DNA of 64,000 nucleotides, taken from the NCBI RefSeq assembly GCF_015706575.1, contig NW_024037047.1, positions 5,832,632 to 5,896,631 on the forward strand. The letters run 5' to 3'. Source of the stretch: Patiria miniata (lineage: Eukaryota; Echinodermata; Asteroidea; Valvatida; Asterinidae). A program made the translations under genes and the position numbers. Below the pieces are notes generated by a model. It ran no database searches, was not told the DNA's origin, and worked only from the letters and a program-made list of their open reading frames with translations. Within the stretch, counting starts at the first letter, position 1. Each line of letters begins with the position of its first letter. Positions 23,350 to 36,036 of this stretch are shown here, in pieces.

Positions 23350-24640
23350 TATTCTGGACAATTTAGCAGAAAGCACAAGTGTTGAAGAATTCAGTTAAGC
23401 TAATATCTTTCCACTGAAGATTTAAAGGAAGGTTTTGAGGTGGAGGTTTGCAGAAGTATCATTATTATGTCATCAACTTCAAGTTGACATACAATTTGTA
23501 CATGCAGCTATCACTTCACCAGGAATATTTGAACAATCGTTATTCAGGCCCTTTGATTATGCGACACACACTTACGGATATGTGACTTTGTGACATACGG
23601 TATCAGCTAGCATGCGTATGTTAATTGCATCCCCCTCCCCCCAAAAAATGAAATGTGTTGCTCCCAATTTACCCCATTTTAAAAATCTTCCTTGTTTTAA
23701 GTCTTACTACCCAAGCCTTCTTCCTACCCCACTCTCCTTTTTCTTTACTTTTTTTTTTTTTTACTACAAACAAGTATTTTTTTGGGAGAAGTACAGAGAA
23801 GATGAAAGTGGGACAAATTAGTATAAATTCTCTGAAAATAGTTTTTTGTTTGTTTGATTAAGACAATTAAGCCAACATGTATCCAGAAAGATAATACATG
23901 TTGACCCTTTGCCTATATCTAGTAGTCATCCTTGTGGTACACGTAGGGGTGTTTGTTTGTTTGTTTGTTTGTTTGTTTGTTTGTTTTAATTTTTATTCAT
24001 ACAAAAAAGTTGATAATGATAAAATATACAAAATAAGTTATACAAATGTTGTATCAAGGATAGAACAACACAAAATAATTCATGAATGGGGGTGACATCA
24101 GTCCGAGAGAATGACAAAGCCTTCTGTAGAGGAGCGTCCAAGACTGCTGTGCTGTTACTTGCATTATTAAAAGTGAATGTTCAAAAGGGCTCCAGGGCAA
24201 TTCCACGGAGAAGTGGACACAACTGAAAAGTGGAAATGTGCTAAATCTTCAGAACTACCGGTACAAGAAGCACAGTCTTGAAAGTGGTATCAAATTGAAG
24301 GGGACAACATGACCTTTCATTTGAGTGGTGTGCCAGTGAGATGGAATGTTGTTAAGTGTGTTTTTTTTGGTCCAAAAAGGGGGGGGGGGATTGGCTAAAA
24401 ATTATGGTTTTTCAGTGGGGGGGGGGGGGGGGGGGCCTCTTTTGGCGCGTGAGGGCGCTTTTTTTCTTGTAACGTTATTCAAATGTCATCAATTCTTAGG
24501 GTTAAGGGAATAAGAATCAAGTAAAATACTACTTATCTGCATTCCTCTTCTTGTTTAATAAAGAAAAAAAGTGGATACTTCCTGGACCAGGGGCAGATCC
24601 TTTTTCTTTTCTTTTATGGAGGCCCGGGGCACTTGGGATT
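23350..24640. other. gene-free DNA with simple repeats
   Basis: Holds a (GTTT)n microsatellite at 23948-23987, G tracts at 24380-24388 and 24417-24435, and a T run at 23749-23762. No recognised gene. Confidence 0.5.
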
Positions 24641-24648
24641 TGGCTTCT

Positions 24649-24688
24649 CCTCCCCCCCCTCCCCCCTCCCCCCTCCCCCCTCCCCTCA
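24649..24688. repeat. (CCCCCCT)n tract
   Basis: Tandem CCCCCCT units with one CCCCTCCCC break. It lies inside a region whose borders (CAGGGGCAGATCC near 24587, GGGCTATGCCACTG near 24700) look like degenerate hAT-type inverted ends. Confidence 0.7.
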
Positions 24689-24898
24689 CCTGGCCCCCTG
24701 GGCTATGCCACTGCCTGCAAGTGCCCTTGTCTGAAGACACCTGTAGAATTGCATCTCCTTATCTCAGTATTCTCCCTAGTACAAATCTTTCTCCCTCTGA
24801 TTATCAAGCTCATGCACATGTAATATTCCAGTCTCATCAACCTTGTCCCTCTCCTGATTGCCAGATTGTGACTGTTTACCCACTTTCCAATCTAATAG

Positions 24899-24971
24899 GT
24901 GGAGGACAGCAACGGTTGCCGGGCCGCCGACAATGAGATGCCTGTCTCCATGGCAACAGCCAGCAGCCACT
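24899..24971 (+). other. candidate isolated coding exon
   Basis: Preceded by a good polypyrimidine stretch and acceptor (CACTTTCCAATCTAATAG) and followed by the donor GTGAGT. The 73-bp segment is GC-rich compared with its AT-rich surroundings and is open in two frames, one reading VEDSNGCRAADNEMPVSMAT. No homology recognised. It may belong to a gene mainly outside the window, or be chance. Confidence 0.3.
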
Positions 24972-26044
24972 GTGAGTAGTGATGTGCATATACTTCAAAG
25001 TGTTCTACACTTGACGGACCCCAAGAGCACAGACTCATAATGTGAGTAACATCTCCCTGAATGGACAGTCTGACACAGGAACAGCCACTGCCAAGTAACT
25101 ACATTGTATGTCACTTCCTGAAGTGCCCTCTTGTGGCCTATTTGAGAAAATGTCAGGCAAAATGTGCAATTTCAAGATATTCATTCAAGTCGAAAGTAAG
25201 TACTGCTACAGTTTTAGAGTGCATGATGTAACATAATAAACAGTCAATTATACAGCATTTTTCATAATAATTTTTGCTGTAACATTACCATAACAAATCT
25301 AGCAAGTTTTTCTTGCTCATAAATTGTTGACATTTCATGTTCTTGCCCTGCGAGCTATGCAGTTAACATGGTTAAGTAAGTAACTTTGAACTCAATGTAT
25401 TGTATATGAAAGACAAAAATGGCTTGAAGCTTTTAATTATGTCCAAAAAAATACATGGTACACATGTTTGCATTCTGCAGATATTTATTAATAATCGCAA
25501 TTTCCTCATTAAGAGTTCTCTTCGACAAGTAGAAAGTTTCTTGATGAGAACAGTACTAAAATGCCAATAAAGGGAAATACATTTGCCCCAAATGACATGA
25601 AATCGTGCACGAGAAATCAAAAACTGAATTTATGAAAAATATTTAATAAATAGTGAAGGTCAAGTGTGTCAGTGTTGTTTTAAAACCATAATCTCCTAAT
25701 TTTAAAAACCAATTACAAGAATGCTGGGTCGAGCATGCTCCCTGTATTTTTATGCATGCTAAAAGTGTGCAGGGTTAATTTTATGGACTTTTTAAAAATT
25801 AAAACAAGTTTGTAACCTAACCACATTTAATACACATGCGTGCTTTAATTACAAAACCTTATGATTGAGTTCTCGATTGTTAGAAGAGGAATGGTTTTTC
25901 TTCAGCACTGACTGAACCAGTTGTCGAGTCTTGCAATTCCCAGTGGATGCCATGACATCAGTACTGCACTGATGTGACAGCACATTACAAACCGCCAGCA
26001 TGATTTATTCATTTTCTCGATATCGTTCTTGGCCTACATGCGGC

Positions 26045-26114
26045 AGTCTGCCGGCACGGCCTGCCGTCGTTAGTTCTTATCGTCGTCGATCCGAAGAGCT
26101 GTGACCGGCAGACT
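26045..26114. other. GC-rich inverted-repeat hairpin
   Basis: AGTCTGCCGG (26045-26054) and its exact complement CCGGCAGACT (26105-26114) flank a 50-base loop. CAC/GTG extends the stem past a one-base bulge. It sits in the only GC-rich patch of a 5-kb AT-rich interval. The loop is long for a microRNA precursor, so I give no RNA class. Confidence 0.35.
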
Positions 26115-29095
26115 ACTCATAATCGCTGGCGACTGCTCTTTATGCATGAACTGACTATGATGTCAACCCTACAGGCAGTCATCATAATGAGCCATCCCTG
26201 TCTTTTATTATTAGTAGTATTAATATTTTTAAGAATGACAAATGACAGAATGTAGTGCATGGCATGGCCAGCGTGCATGGTATAATCAATGAAATTTTGT
26301 TGGGGCTATAACATAGTGGTATTTTTTTTGCAGTCACAATCTAATTGAAATAAATAATGGGCATTTTCTATTCTTTATTAAATAATCGTTAGAAGTGTAT
26401 TACATTATGATGTTAAGGCCCATGTTTCCTACTTTTAAAACATTAAACTGCATGTTGATTTAACCAGCAATTCAGCACAGACCATGTCTCACAGTCATGA
26501 ATGCGTGCCCATGTTATTTCTGTGCTCCAGCTAACCTACTATTTTTAAGAAACAGAATTTGAGAAAATGTAGAGAATTTTACCAGCCATTACCATTTTTT
26601 TGCAGACGGAATATGCAAAGGTTTGGCATGTCAGCTTACATTTGTACATCTAACACCCTTTGTTTTTTTTGTTTTTTTACCATGAAGTCGAAAAACCAGG
26701 AGCAGAAACTCAATTCAACAGTTGCAATGTGTTAGAATTTACGATTATTCAGAAATATTGAAAGATCAAGTGTTTAATTCAACTTTACTGAGCAGCTCAT
26801 CAATTTCTTTGGTAAAATAACTTAAATTGAAAATGAAGGGGACTGCACCTTGCCAGGATTTAATTCCTTCATGTCAAATGATGAATCTTTTGACTGAAAT
26901 TAAAAAAAAATCGCATTTTGTTTTTAATTTACTATTGATCACTTTGTTCTAAAGGTAACACGAATTTCGTCTTTTTTTCACAAAAGGATCAGACTTTATT
27001 TTGCAGAAAAGCCAAAACCTGAAGTTGTGATCAATTTGCACTGTGTGGCACATCACACATATTATAAACCAAAGAAATGAATTCCATTGAATTGCCAATT
27101 GGGCGGAGACCCAATATTGCTGAGCGGGAAAGATTTTAGCTTAACCAAAACAGAACAATACTCAGCCCTGTCAAAACCAGGTTACTGGTTGTGACAGCAT
27201 ACAGTATTGAAAGGAAAATTGGGCCTGATCTGTCCATTTTGTTATCGTTTTAAATGTTTTCACAAATTATCTCTCTCTGATCATTTAACATAGGTTTACT
27301 GTTTTTAAAAATGCTTCATGTATTATTGCAGGGTTTTGATGATTTTTGTTTAAATGTATTTTTTTGTCCATTCATGGTTGAGTTATGTGTATGTATATTA
27401 ACCATTGTACAACTTACTTTGTATATAAAGATCGCAAGTTCTATGCAATTAATCTTGTTACATAAATTTAAAAGTTACCGACGTGAATTCGGTAGCATGT
27501 TTTAGCTGTTGAATATTCGTTAAGAACTATTTTAGCAATATACATGCACAAGCAGTGGAGAGTTTTTGCATTTTGCTATCTTTAAGTATGTATAAAAAAA
27601 TATCCAACGCGGGTTTTCTTATTCCGTTGATTAGTATTCATAAGTAATGAATATACATGTTGTTATGTTGATGAATATTCATTGTTATTCAACATCTATG
27701 TTTATCTCCAAGCCGGACGTTAAACATTAATGTCATAGGTAAGAACAAGGTTGCCAAATATCTATGTTATAACTACATACATTATAAGGAAAATGATAGA
27801 TAGGCCTTAAATTCATAATTTTAAAAATGATAAGAATTCCCATAATTGTATAAATTTCTAAGATTGAATGTTACCGTATGCTGCCTGCAACAGACGTAAT
27901 TGCTATGTTAAAGGGTTTTTTTGGCCTGTGTGTACTCAAGGTTTTTAAACCACTTGTATTTTTTTGGTAGTGAAAAACAAGCAAAATATGGATTTAGTCC
28001 TAGCATTTTTTGTCTGATTTTCTGAAGCAAGCGATAGTTTTTGTTTTCTTTTTAATTTTTTTCGTTATTTTTTTTTCTTTTAATCTAGCCTAAAAGTGTA
28101 CTTGGGGGCAAATTGTTCAGTACTGCAAATGGCATACACTGAATGTTCAGAAATTTAAAAGGCTATTTAAATTAAAAAGCCATGCATGACGACAAATTAC
28201 TTGTGACTTTTTTTGTTTTTACCTTTTCCTGATATTTTTGTTCAAAATATAGATTTAAAAATGCTGTTTTAGTCATTCTGCCCCATTGATTTTGTGAATT
28301 TTTTGTAGCGACTTTAAACTGAAAATAAAATTGAAGTTCAGTACACATATTGGAATTTTAGTTGTGAATAAACATATTTTACTTCCAACGTCAGTACATG
28401 TATAAGACGTGCGGCGTGTCAAATGTTGCGACACACATTTATTGAATAATCTTCATAATCAATATCATGACGTAGATGACCTGTCTAAGCAAACATAGAC
28501 TTGCCGCAAGTGCGGTGCAGGTTCGTGTAGCAAAGAAAACCTGACATTTTTAACAACTAAAAAAAGACTTCTTGTGTATTTTGTGTCAAGTCCAGAAAAC
28601 CCCATTACAGACTCTTAATAAAGATCTATTCTATCATGTTCAGGTTTTATAAAATATAAAAATAATTACGAACAAAGGAAATTGCTGAGTGTGATCTTTG
28701 AAAAAAAAATGGAAAGCTAAGTCAGTGCAAATTTGAAAGGTCTTGGAACTTGTCTAAAATGCATGATGTGTCTGTCCGAAATGCTCCAGTCAAAGCTTGA
28801 TATACAATTGTGGCAGCATCATATATGCTATAAAAAAAGGAGTACATATTTTTCTGTAATAAGCTGTCTTGGTGTGTCACATTGAAGTTTGCACGCCCCA
28901 AAGAAGCCATTGTATACATTTCAAACATCATACCGGTAATTCACTATCATCCAAGATTTGTAGACATCAATATTATATACCGGTACAATAAACAGCCCTT
29001 GTTCACCTGAAGAAGTGGAATTTTCAGCACTTTGAAAACAAAGTAACGGTATACATCCATGTACCGGTATTATTAAAATTCAATACCATCTCTCT

Positions 29096-29268
29096 ATTAA
29101 CCTATCGCAGAAGAATCGCGTCAACGCAGCTTGTGGAATATTGTCCAATGACATGATACACAAATGGACGCGGAACGCGCAAAATCAGAGACGAGCATAA
29201 CTTAACATGCAAAATTCCACAGGGTTGTCTAAGGGGCGTGGCTAACTCGCAAACGGCGATAGGTCAAT
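29096..29268. repeat. short inverted-repeat element (ACCTATCGC ends)
   Basis: Left end ATTAACCTATCGC and right end GCGATAGGTCAAT are inverted. The interior is CpG-richer than the surroundings (GGACGCGGAACGCGC). Probably a MITE; no clear target-site duplication. Confidence 0.55.
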
Positions 29269-30521
29269 CAACCTCTTATGTACATGTATACAATGGCTAA
29301 ACTTAATATATCAGGATATGTCTTTGTGACAGATAAATGTATATTATGACATCACAGCTTATTTAAAGTATCCCAACTGACTGTTGAAAAAAAAAGCTGT
29401 ATTGGAATGTTTGAGCTTCAAAAAAATATATATCTCTGTATAAAGAAGTTGAAGTTGATGTGGTCATGTTCTAAAGAACTATTCAAAGAAACTGTGAATT
29501 TAAATAAATATTTCAAAATACGAGCCTAATATCTTCTCTACTTTATTATAAAAAATAAAGGCCTATACATTGCCATACATTTTACTGGACAATAACCATG
29601 AACGTAATTTCCAGAGATAAAGTAGCGGTAGCTTCCATTTTACTCTGTATAATATTAAAAAGGAAAAGAAAATATCTTAGTGTAAAATGTTGGAAATTGG
29701 GTAAACTAATGATTTATTTCAATAGTACTTTTGATTATTTCTCATTTTTGCCCGTGAATATCAAGGTCAGATTTTCTTGTTTTGTATTCATAATTTTTTT
29801 TTTATAAACTATGGTTTCAGATGGTTATATATTTGTATAGTAATAGTAATGCTAATTTTAGAGCATTGAGTTATTTCTTTCTGTACATTTCTGTTCTTTT
29901 TTTTTTTTAGGAATTCTGTATGGATTCAAGTTCTGTATGTATAATGTTACATAGTACTATTAATAAGAGCTCCCAATTATTTTAATAGAAGAGTATAACA
30001 TGAATTAAGTTTTTGAAATATATTCTTGGAATTGCATAGAAGTCAAACATTTTGCCCTCAGTTTCTTTTAGAAGAAAAAAAAAGAATAGGAAATATTTTT
30101 TTTGTATTTGTAACCTGAAATTTAAGAAGAAATAAATATCCCACATCTCAATAACAAAGTTCATTACTTTGTTTGATATTCTGGGTTGTTTTAAATTTGG
30201 AATTTCTTTATATCCAGTTGTGATTTGTATTATTATTATTTACTCACCTCTGTTACATGTACGTCCTTTTTAATGTTTTTCTTGAACAGTTGAATATTTC
30301 TGAGTTATCTATTCAGTATTTTTAACATAGAAAGACTATCATATGTCATTCATGTGTGATAGTTTATTCTTGTGCATTTGACAGTTACACTGACATTTTA
30401 CAAATATTAATATAAGCTTCACGACGACTAACAATTACAGTACGTATATATATGTGTGTGTGTACGGACTTATCCAGCCGCCACAATTGGAAGGCAAAAC
30501 TGAGGTGGCACCACATTCACA

Positions 30522-30853
30522 TGCACACACTCTTGTTTTACTATACTCCCGAGGACAATGCTTTGTGTTTTCCTTTTTCCCTGTAATACAACACTCTCCC
30601 ATAGACTAAGCACACAAACCTACACGTACTATAGAGGACCGTTTTGAACAAAAGACCCAACTCCAGAGGACTGACAGGATCTCTTGTTCTCCCTTTGTGT
30701 GTCTGTTCTGTCTGTTCTCGGGGGTTATGTAGAATGAGTACATATGTGTACACATGAACGTGTGGTGCTTATAGTCTATGGGAGAGTGTTACAGGGACAA
30801 AGGAAAACACAAAGTATTGTCCTCGGGAGTATAGTAAAACAAGAGTGCGTGCA
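30522..30853. repeat. long fold-back element
   Basis: About 85-bp arms: CACTCTTGTTTTACTATACT, CCCGAGGACAAT, CTTTGTGTTTTCCTTT and CACTCTCCCATAGACTA recur inverted at 30770-30853. The centre has CTCCCTTTGTGTGT and TGTTCTCGGGGG, resembling 15110-15165 (GAAGGATCTGATTTTCTCCC). No target-site duplication found. Confidence 0.75.
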
Positions 30854-30859
30854 CTCATC

Positions 30860-32460
30860 GGTGCTGCTTAGAGCAATGCAGAGTGCAAATTTGCCAAAGT
30901 TCAGGCGCAGCTGAAATATCAAGAATGCGTCTGACTCATGCGTCTGACATGTGCCACTCAATAAAGTCTTTTTATTGTGGTCACGGATTAGTTATATTTT
31001 GTTACAATTATGGTGTAAAGACTATTAACTCAGATGTATGAATTAACTCCAGTGTATCAATCAACATATATATCAGCTCCTGTTGTTAACATTTACTGCT
31101 TATAAACATGTTCATGTTGGGCATACTTATTTGACATGTTGGCTATCCCCACGTGTGATTATTATTGTGGTCTTGTTCATTAGTAGGGCCTAATTAACTG
31201 CAAGACGCCATAAATTAATGTGCAACTTGAGTTGCCCAGCGGCATAGCCAAGGGGGAAATGAGGAGGGGCACAGCCCCCCCCCTAAAAAAATCATCGCAC
31301 CCCCCTGAAAAATCTTGTCCTATAAATAAGTGACCATGGTTAACAGGTTTAACCAAAATTGCCCCCCCCCCCACCCCCTATGGTGAGAACCCTGGCCCGA
31401 GTGCACCTATGTTCCCCAATACGTATGTTCCCCAATACCTATGTTCCCCAACCCTAACCATAACCATATCTAACCAAACCCTATCATAAGGATTTTGGGG
31501 AACATTGGGTAGACCCGGCCCCACTATAATCACAACTATTCCAAACCATGTCTAAAACTGAACAACTTTTCATACAATGGGTTGAAATGCCAGTCGATTT
31601 CACTTTCATTTATGGAATTAATGACATTTATTCATTGTTCAATCATTTATTTAAAAAACAATACAAAGAATTGTTGGATTGATTTGGTTTATTGCTACAT
31701 ACATTAACATTTGTAAGAAGAATAACAATATTACAATCGTATTATTTGTCTCAATTGTTCGGTAAAAAAATCCCTGGGGTGAAGAATAAAATGTTTAAAC
31801 TACACTTATTAAACACATTAAAACATCTAGAATCATAGACAAAGAAGTAAAAAAAAATACACATACAAAACATTACTTAAAATATTAGACAACACACTTC
31901 ACAGTTGCTTGAAACTTTCGAAGATTTCTTTTTCAAGGACATTACTTTATGTCAGTTAACCAGTTATGTCAGTTATGTCATGTAGGCCTACATCACCAGA
32001 TATTGACAGGGGACAGATATTGACATTCACCGTATTCATTTAAAGGACAATCACAAAATATGAATTTCCTAATTGACGAGGTGAAGGTCATACTTGTGAA
32101 AAATTCCTTTTAATGCATCTTGAGACTAGTGTAAGGCGCTCTTTTTATCCTTAGTCAATAAAATAGTAGTGGCCTACACACCTGTATAGTTTTCTCTTGG
32201 AATGGAGCACGTTTTTGGACTGTTACATTAATTAATGGCCTTTGTTTTAAAACCTTCACACACAAAAAGAAAAAGGTTTGGGCTCATCAATTCTTTAAGT
32301 GAATTTGACATTTTTGTTTCATAAATTACGAGAATTCTTTACACCCTCCCGAGGAACATTTTTTTTGGGGGGGGGGGGCACCCTGTAAAGCATCGATAGT
32401 GATTATTGTAGAGCGCCCTCGCACAATTGTTTTGGCATTGTAATTTTCTCTCACTAACTG
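30860..32460. other. gene-free DNA with degenerate element
   Basis: At 31231-31390 there is a GC-rich block (CAGCGGCATAGCCAAGGGGG, C tracts, GAACCCTGGC) that looks like one end of an hAT-type element without its partner. At 31403-31465 GTTCCCCAATAC(C/G)TAT repeats three times. The rest is AT-rich with no gene. Confidence 0.4.
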
Positions 32461-32474
32461 GTCTAATCATGCCG

Positions 32475-34385
32475 TTAGATGGCGCGCTCTCTCTCTCTCG
32501 ATCTCTCTTTGGTCTGGTTGCCCTGTATTAAACGTGCTGCTGTGAGTGCCACATTCCTCGTCCATTCCATTCGGTGGGCCGTTAGTAGGTTGCTTAGCGG
32601 CGCGGCTTCATTTCTATCCAACGCTTTATACCATCTTTTCCCACTCCTCTCTTTTGGCCTGCCCCGTCCTCTCTTGCCATCCGTCATCCCATGTGTAACT
32701 GTTCTCTCCAATCCATTGTTTCTGCATGCGAGACCGAAATATCTCTTTTTCTGCGTTGTATAAATTTCCTCTTTAGCTCTCTCACGATCAGTACGCATCT
32801 GTTAGTCCTCTTCTCTTTCAAGGTGACCTGCATCATCCTTCTTCTCTTTCAAGGTGACCTGCATCATCCTTATATAGCACCACATTTCAAATGCGTCTAG
32901 TTTGGCTTCCAACTTTCTTGTAAACGTCCAAGATTTTAGTAAGCCGTAACTGGCTATTGAGACTGAACTCGCTGCATAAAGCAGCTCCAACCACAACTTT
33001 CTTGTATAAACGTCCAAGATTCTAAGCCGTAACTGGCAATTGAGAAACTCGCTGCATCTAGCAGCCTATAAAGCTTAATCCTCATACAGATTTTGCATGC
33101 TCGGCTTCCAATGTTGTTGAAGGAACCTATTTGGTTCCTTGCCATGGCAATTATTCTCTTAAGTTCTGTTATGCTTGTTAATTGCACTATATAGTGAGGG
33201 AGCCCAAGTAAACAAAATCACTAACTTCCTCAATGTCGACTCCATCGAGTTGAAATTTGTCTCTTATTGTGGCGATTCTTGTCTATAACCATTATTTTTG
33301 TTCGCATTGAGCAACAAACCTAGTGTGCACTGAATCGTTTAACCTCTCCCAACTTGTATAGCAGTTCTGCCTTGCTTGAACAAATTAGAGTTGTGCCGTC
33401 AGCAAGTTGTTGATGCGTCAACCTCCGTCCAACCTCCCCCGTTCTTCACTGCAAGCACTTCACGCATGACGCCTTCGGCATAAATATTGTACAGGCAGGG
33501 TGACATAATGTATCGTTCTACCGTGAACCACTCAGTTCGGCCATAGTTGGTCCGCACCGCAGATTCTTGACTGCTGTACAAGTTGCTGATGAGCTTGATT
33601 ATGTGAACTGGGAATCCCATCTCTTCCATAGTTATCCACAGCTTCAAAATGATGTACACAATCAAAGGTTTTTAGAGTAGTCTATCACAGATGAATAGTG
33701 GCACGCTGGATTCTTTTTACATTTGTCAATAATGTTCTTAAATTCAAGTTCGCAATTTGTTCTCTAGTGCCTATGCCTTCTAAAAAAAAAGCTTGCTCTT
33801 CTGGAATTTCGGAGTGGTATTTCAGCTTTATTCTGCTGATAATGATTTAAACAAAATCTTGCTGGCGTGTACAATCAAACTGACCGTCTGATGGTTGTCA
33901 CATTCTTTCCGATTTCTCTTCTTGGGGATATGAACGAAGATGGCTCTGCCGCCTCTGCGCTAGTCTATAGAGGCCCGTTTTCTATATTTTGATGCAGACC
34001 TTCCACAGTAATGCAACAGTTTCAGGCCACTGTGTTTCAGTCCCAGATTCATTTCTACAGGGATGTCATTTATTCCTGCATGGCGATTTACCTCGGAGTT
34101 TATTGCCTTTTCCACTGCACTTCAGCTCGTATAAGGGTGGATGTTCTGGTTCTTGATTCCAGCACTTTGGTTGGTAAACCTCCGTGCTGGGGCTAGAGTT
34201 TCTTTACAATTTCTGGCAGTACTAGCCACCTCTTCTTGACCTCTTCTTCGGTGAGTGTCAACCCGGTGTCATCGTTAGTTGCATCACATCTTGGTGCTCT
34301 TTGAGGTGTTATTTCTTTGGCTATCTTAAAGATTTGTTGGGTTTGTGTCTTTCGTTTTCTTTTTCTTGGCATTTCCTCTCAATAA
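32475..34385 (-). pseudogene. decayed LINE reverse-transcriptase fragment
   Basis: Read on the minus strand, broken frames give the C-terminal half of a non-LTR retrotransposon pol. At 33399-33665 are RT-core fragments (EEMGFPVHIIKLISNLYSSQ, IMSPCLYNIYAEGVMRE); at 32954-33187 thumb-side fragments (ISIASYGLESWTF-like); at 32802-33017 LDAFEMWCYIRMM; at 32475-32798 the terminal KRYFGLACRNNGLERT and GKRGRGRPKERS segment. Several stops and shifts break it, and the endonuclease half is absent. The clade (Jockey, I or RTE-like) is undecided. Confidence 0.8.
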
Positions 34386-34439
34386 AAACTTCTTTAGCCT
34401 TTTTAGCCGAGACCTATGCTGTCCTTGATGATGGCTCCG

Positions 34440-35140
34440 AGAGAAGTGTGCTGTTCTAGACAGCAGCCGAGAAGCTGAAGCTTAAAGGCCAGCCAGAGAC
34501 AGTCCAACTGAAAACTGTCCGTGATGACGTAGTTGAATGCCAAGGTTCAACTGTGTCTCTGCAGGTGTCACCCAAGGGAAAGCCCCACATTGAATACACC
34601 ATCGCAGGAGCCTTCTTTGCCCGCAATCTGTGTCTCTCGGAGTACACATACCCAGTAAAGGCTCTCCAGCAGTGGTATAACCATCATCAGCCGCTACCAG
34701 TGATTAACCAGGCATCACCGATGTTACTCCTTGAAGCTGACCACTCCCACAGATCTCATCATCTCCCGATGCCCCATAGGATCTGGACCCCGTGGTGCAC
34801 CAGTTGCCATCTGCACGAGGCTTGGCTGGACACTCCGAAGACCAACTGGGACTCACGGTCAAATTGGAGCAGCGAGTTTTCAAGACTTCCACGTTCCCAT
34901 GCCAGTGACGAACGACATCCTGCTGCATGTGCAGATGTTATGGCAGGCAGATGTTCTCCCCTGCACCACCGACAAGGAAGTCTCCCGTTCCAAACAGGAC
35001 CAGTATGCCCTCCAGATGCTGGAGTCTAAAACCACCCGCGTCAGCATCGATGGTGTACAAGGATGGAGACAGATTCCAGGCAATCAAAGAAGCAGTTCTT
35101 CCTACCCTTAGGAGAGCAGAGAAGCGTGCAGACGTCTTAA
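34440..35140 (+). pseudogene. decayed BEL/Pao retrotransposon pol fragment
   Basis: Two frames joined by a shift around 34730-34790. The first (34553-34740) carries an aspartic-protease-like segment of the DUF1758 type, with KGKPHIEYTIAGAF, YPVKALQQ and PVINQASPMLLLEAD. The second has the following BEL-type linker (GSGPRGAPVAICTRLGWTL, FHVPMPVTNDILL, RSKQDQYALQMLESKTTRVS). Stops and the shift show it is dead. No LTR is seen. It abuts the LINE fragment, one relic inserted beside the other. Confidence 0.75.
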
Positions 35141-35164
35141 CCATTGAGTTTGATGGGTTGGCTG

Positions 35165-36030
35165 GCTGGGTTTCCATCGTAAATCAATCTTTTCATTCCC
35201 ATAAAAATAAATGTGTGCAAGGGAGGGGGGGGGGTTTAACATTCTTGCTGACTTGCTAGAACCATGTTCAATCAAACGTATAGCTTTAATTATTAAACTT
35301 ATTGTAACATTCAGACTGACAACTGTCCACATATATATAACCACGTAGGTTCTACCTGTTGGATTTGGTGTTTGTATACAAACTGTTAAAACCTGTCAAA
35401 TTATTAAATTTATTATATTCTAACAAATTAAATAAGTGATGTTACTTCTGGAATTTGGCTAATGTAAACAAGACTCACACATCATATACTCCTAGCTTGT
35501 TAACTTCTTGTGTTTATAAACAAGACGTATCAGTATATCTTGCTTCTTTACAAACAATAACACATGCCTTGTGAATATTATATGCTTTCTGAATATTTTG
35601 CATTTTTAGCAGTTCAAATATTGTTAGAACTACAAATGACAACATCGGTGCCTTATCCCCATCGAACAGCGCCACCACGTGTCAGATGATGTCCAGACTC
35701 GTGCTCATTGATCTCCAATTTCTATCTCAACAGAAGTATATTAAAGTTGGCACTACGTGTCAAAAAAAAAACTGAATCATGATCATCTTGCATCGAAAGG
35801 CATTTCTGAGTTGTTTGGAGACAAGTCAATTTTCGGCCAAATTTAATGAAAACTGTAAGGTTAATCCCTTGCATTTTTACATATCTCGCTGAAAAATTAT
35901 ATTTCTAGAAACAAGCTGGGAAGATGCCTTAGACCTATTTTTGCCCAAATCTTCAAAACAATGGTTGTTTAAATAGTGAATCCTGATCATGCAAAACGCA
36001 GTTGCTTTTCCAGCAGCTAACTCTCCCTCG
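35165..36030. other. gene-free DNA downstream of the CYP20 gene
   Basis: AT-rich. It probably contains the 3' untranslated region of the minus-strand P450; a TTTATT (AATAAA on the minus strand) lies near 35408. No other feature seen. Confidence 0.35.
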
Positions 36031-36036
36031 TGCCGA

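Larger units (their letters stand above)
25060..30515. other. AT-rich, repeat-poor, gene-free interval
   Basis: Unlike the flanks, this 5.5 kb has almost none of the TACATGTAC palindromes, G/C tracts or MITEs (apart from 29096-29268). Open frames are short and without domains; several AATAAA signals occur (for example near 28324, 28367 and 30131). It could be a long 3' untranslated region, a regulatory block, or unique intergenic DNA. Confidence 0.4.

Noticed and set aside
26045..26114. MicroRNA precursor
   Set aside because: The stem is only 10-13 bp and the loop about 45-50 bases, unlike a typical animal precursor; kept only as a hairpin.
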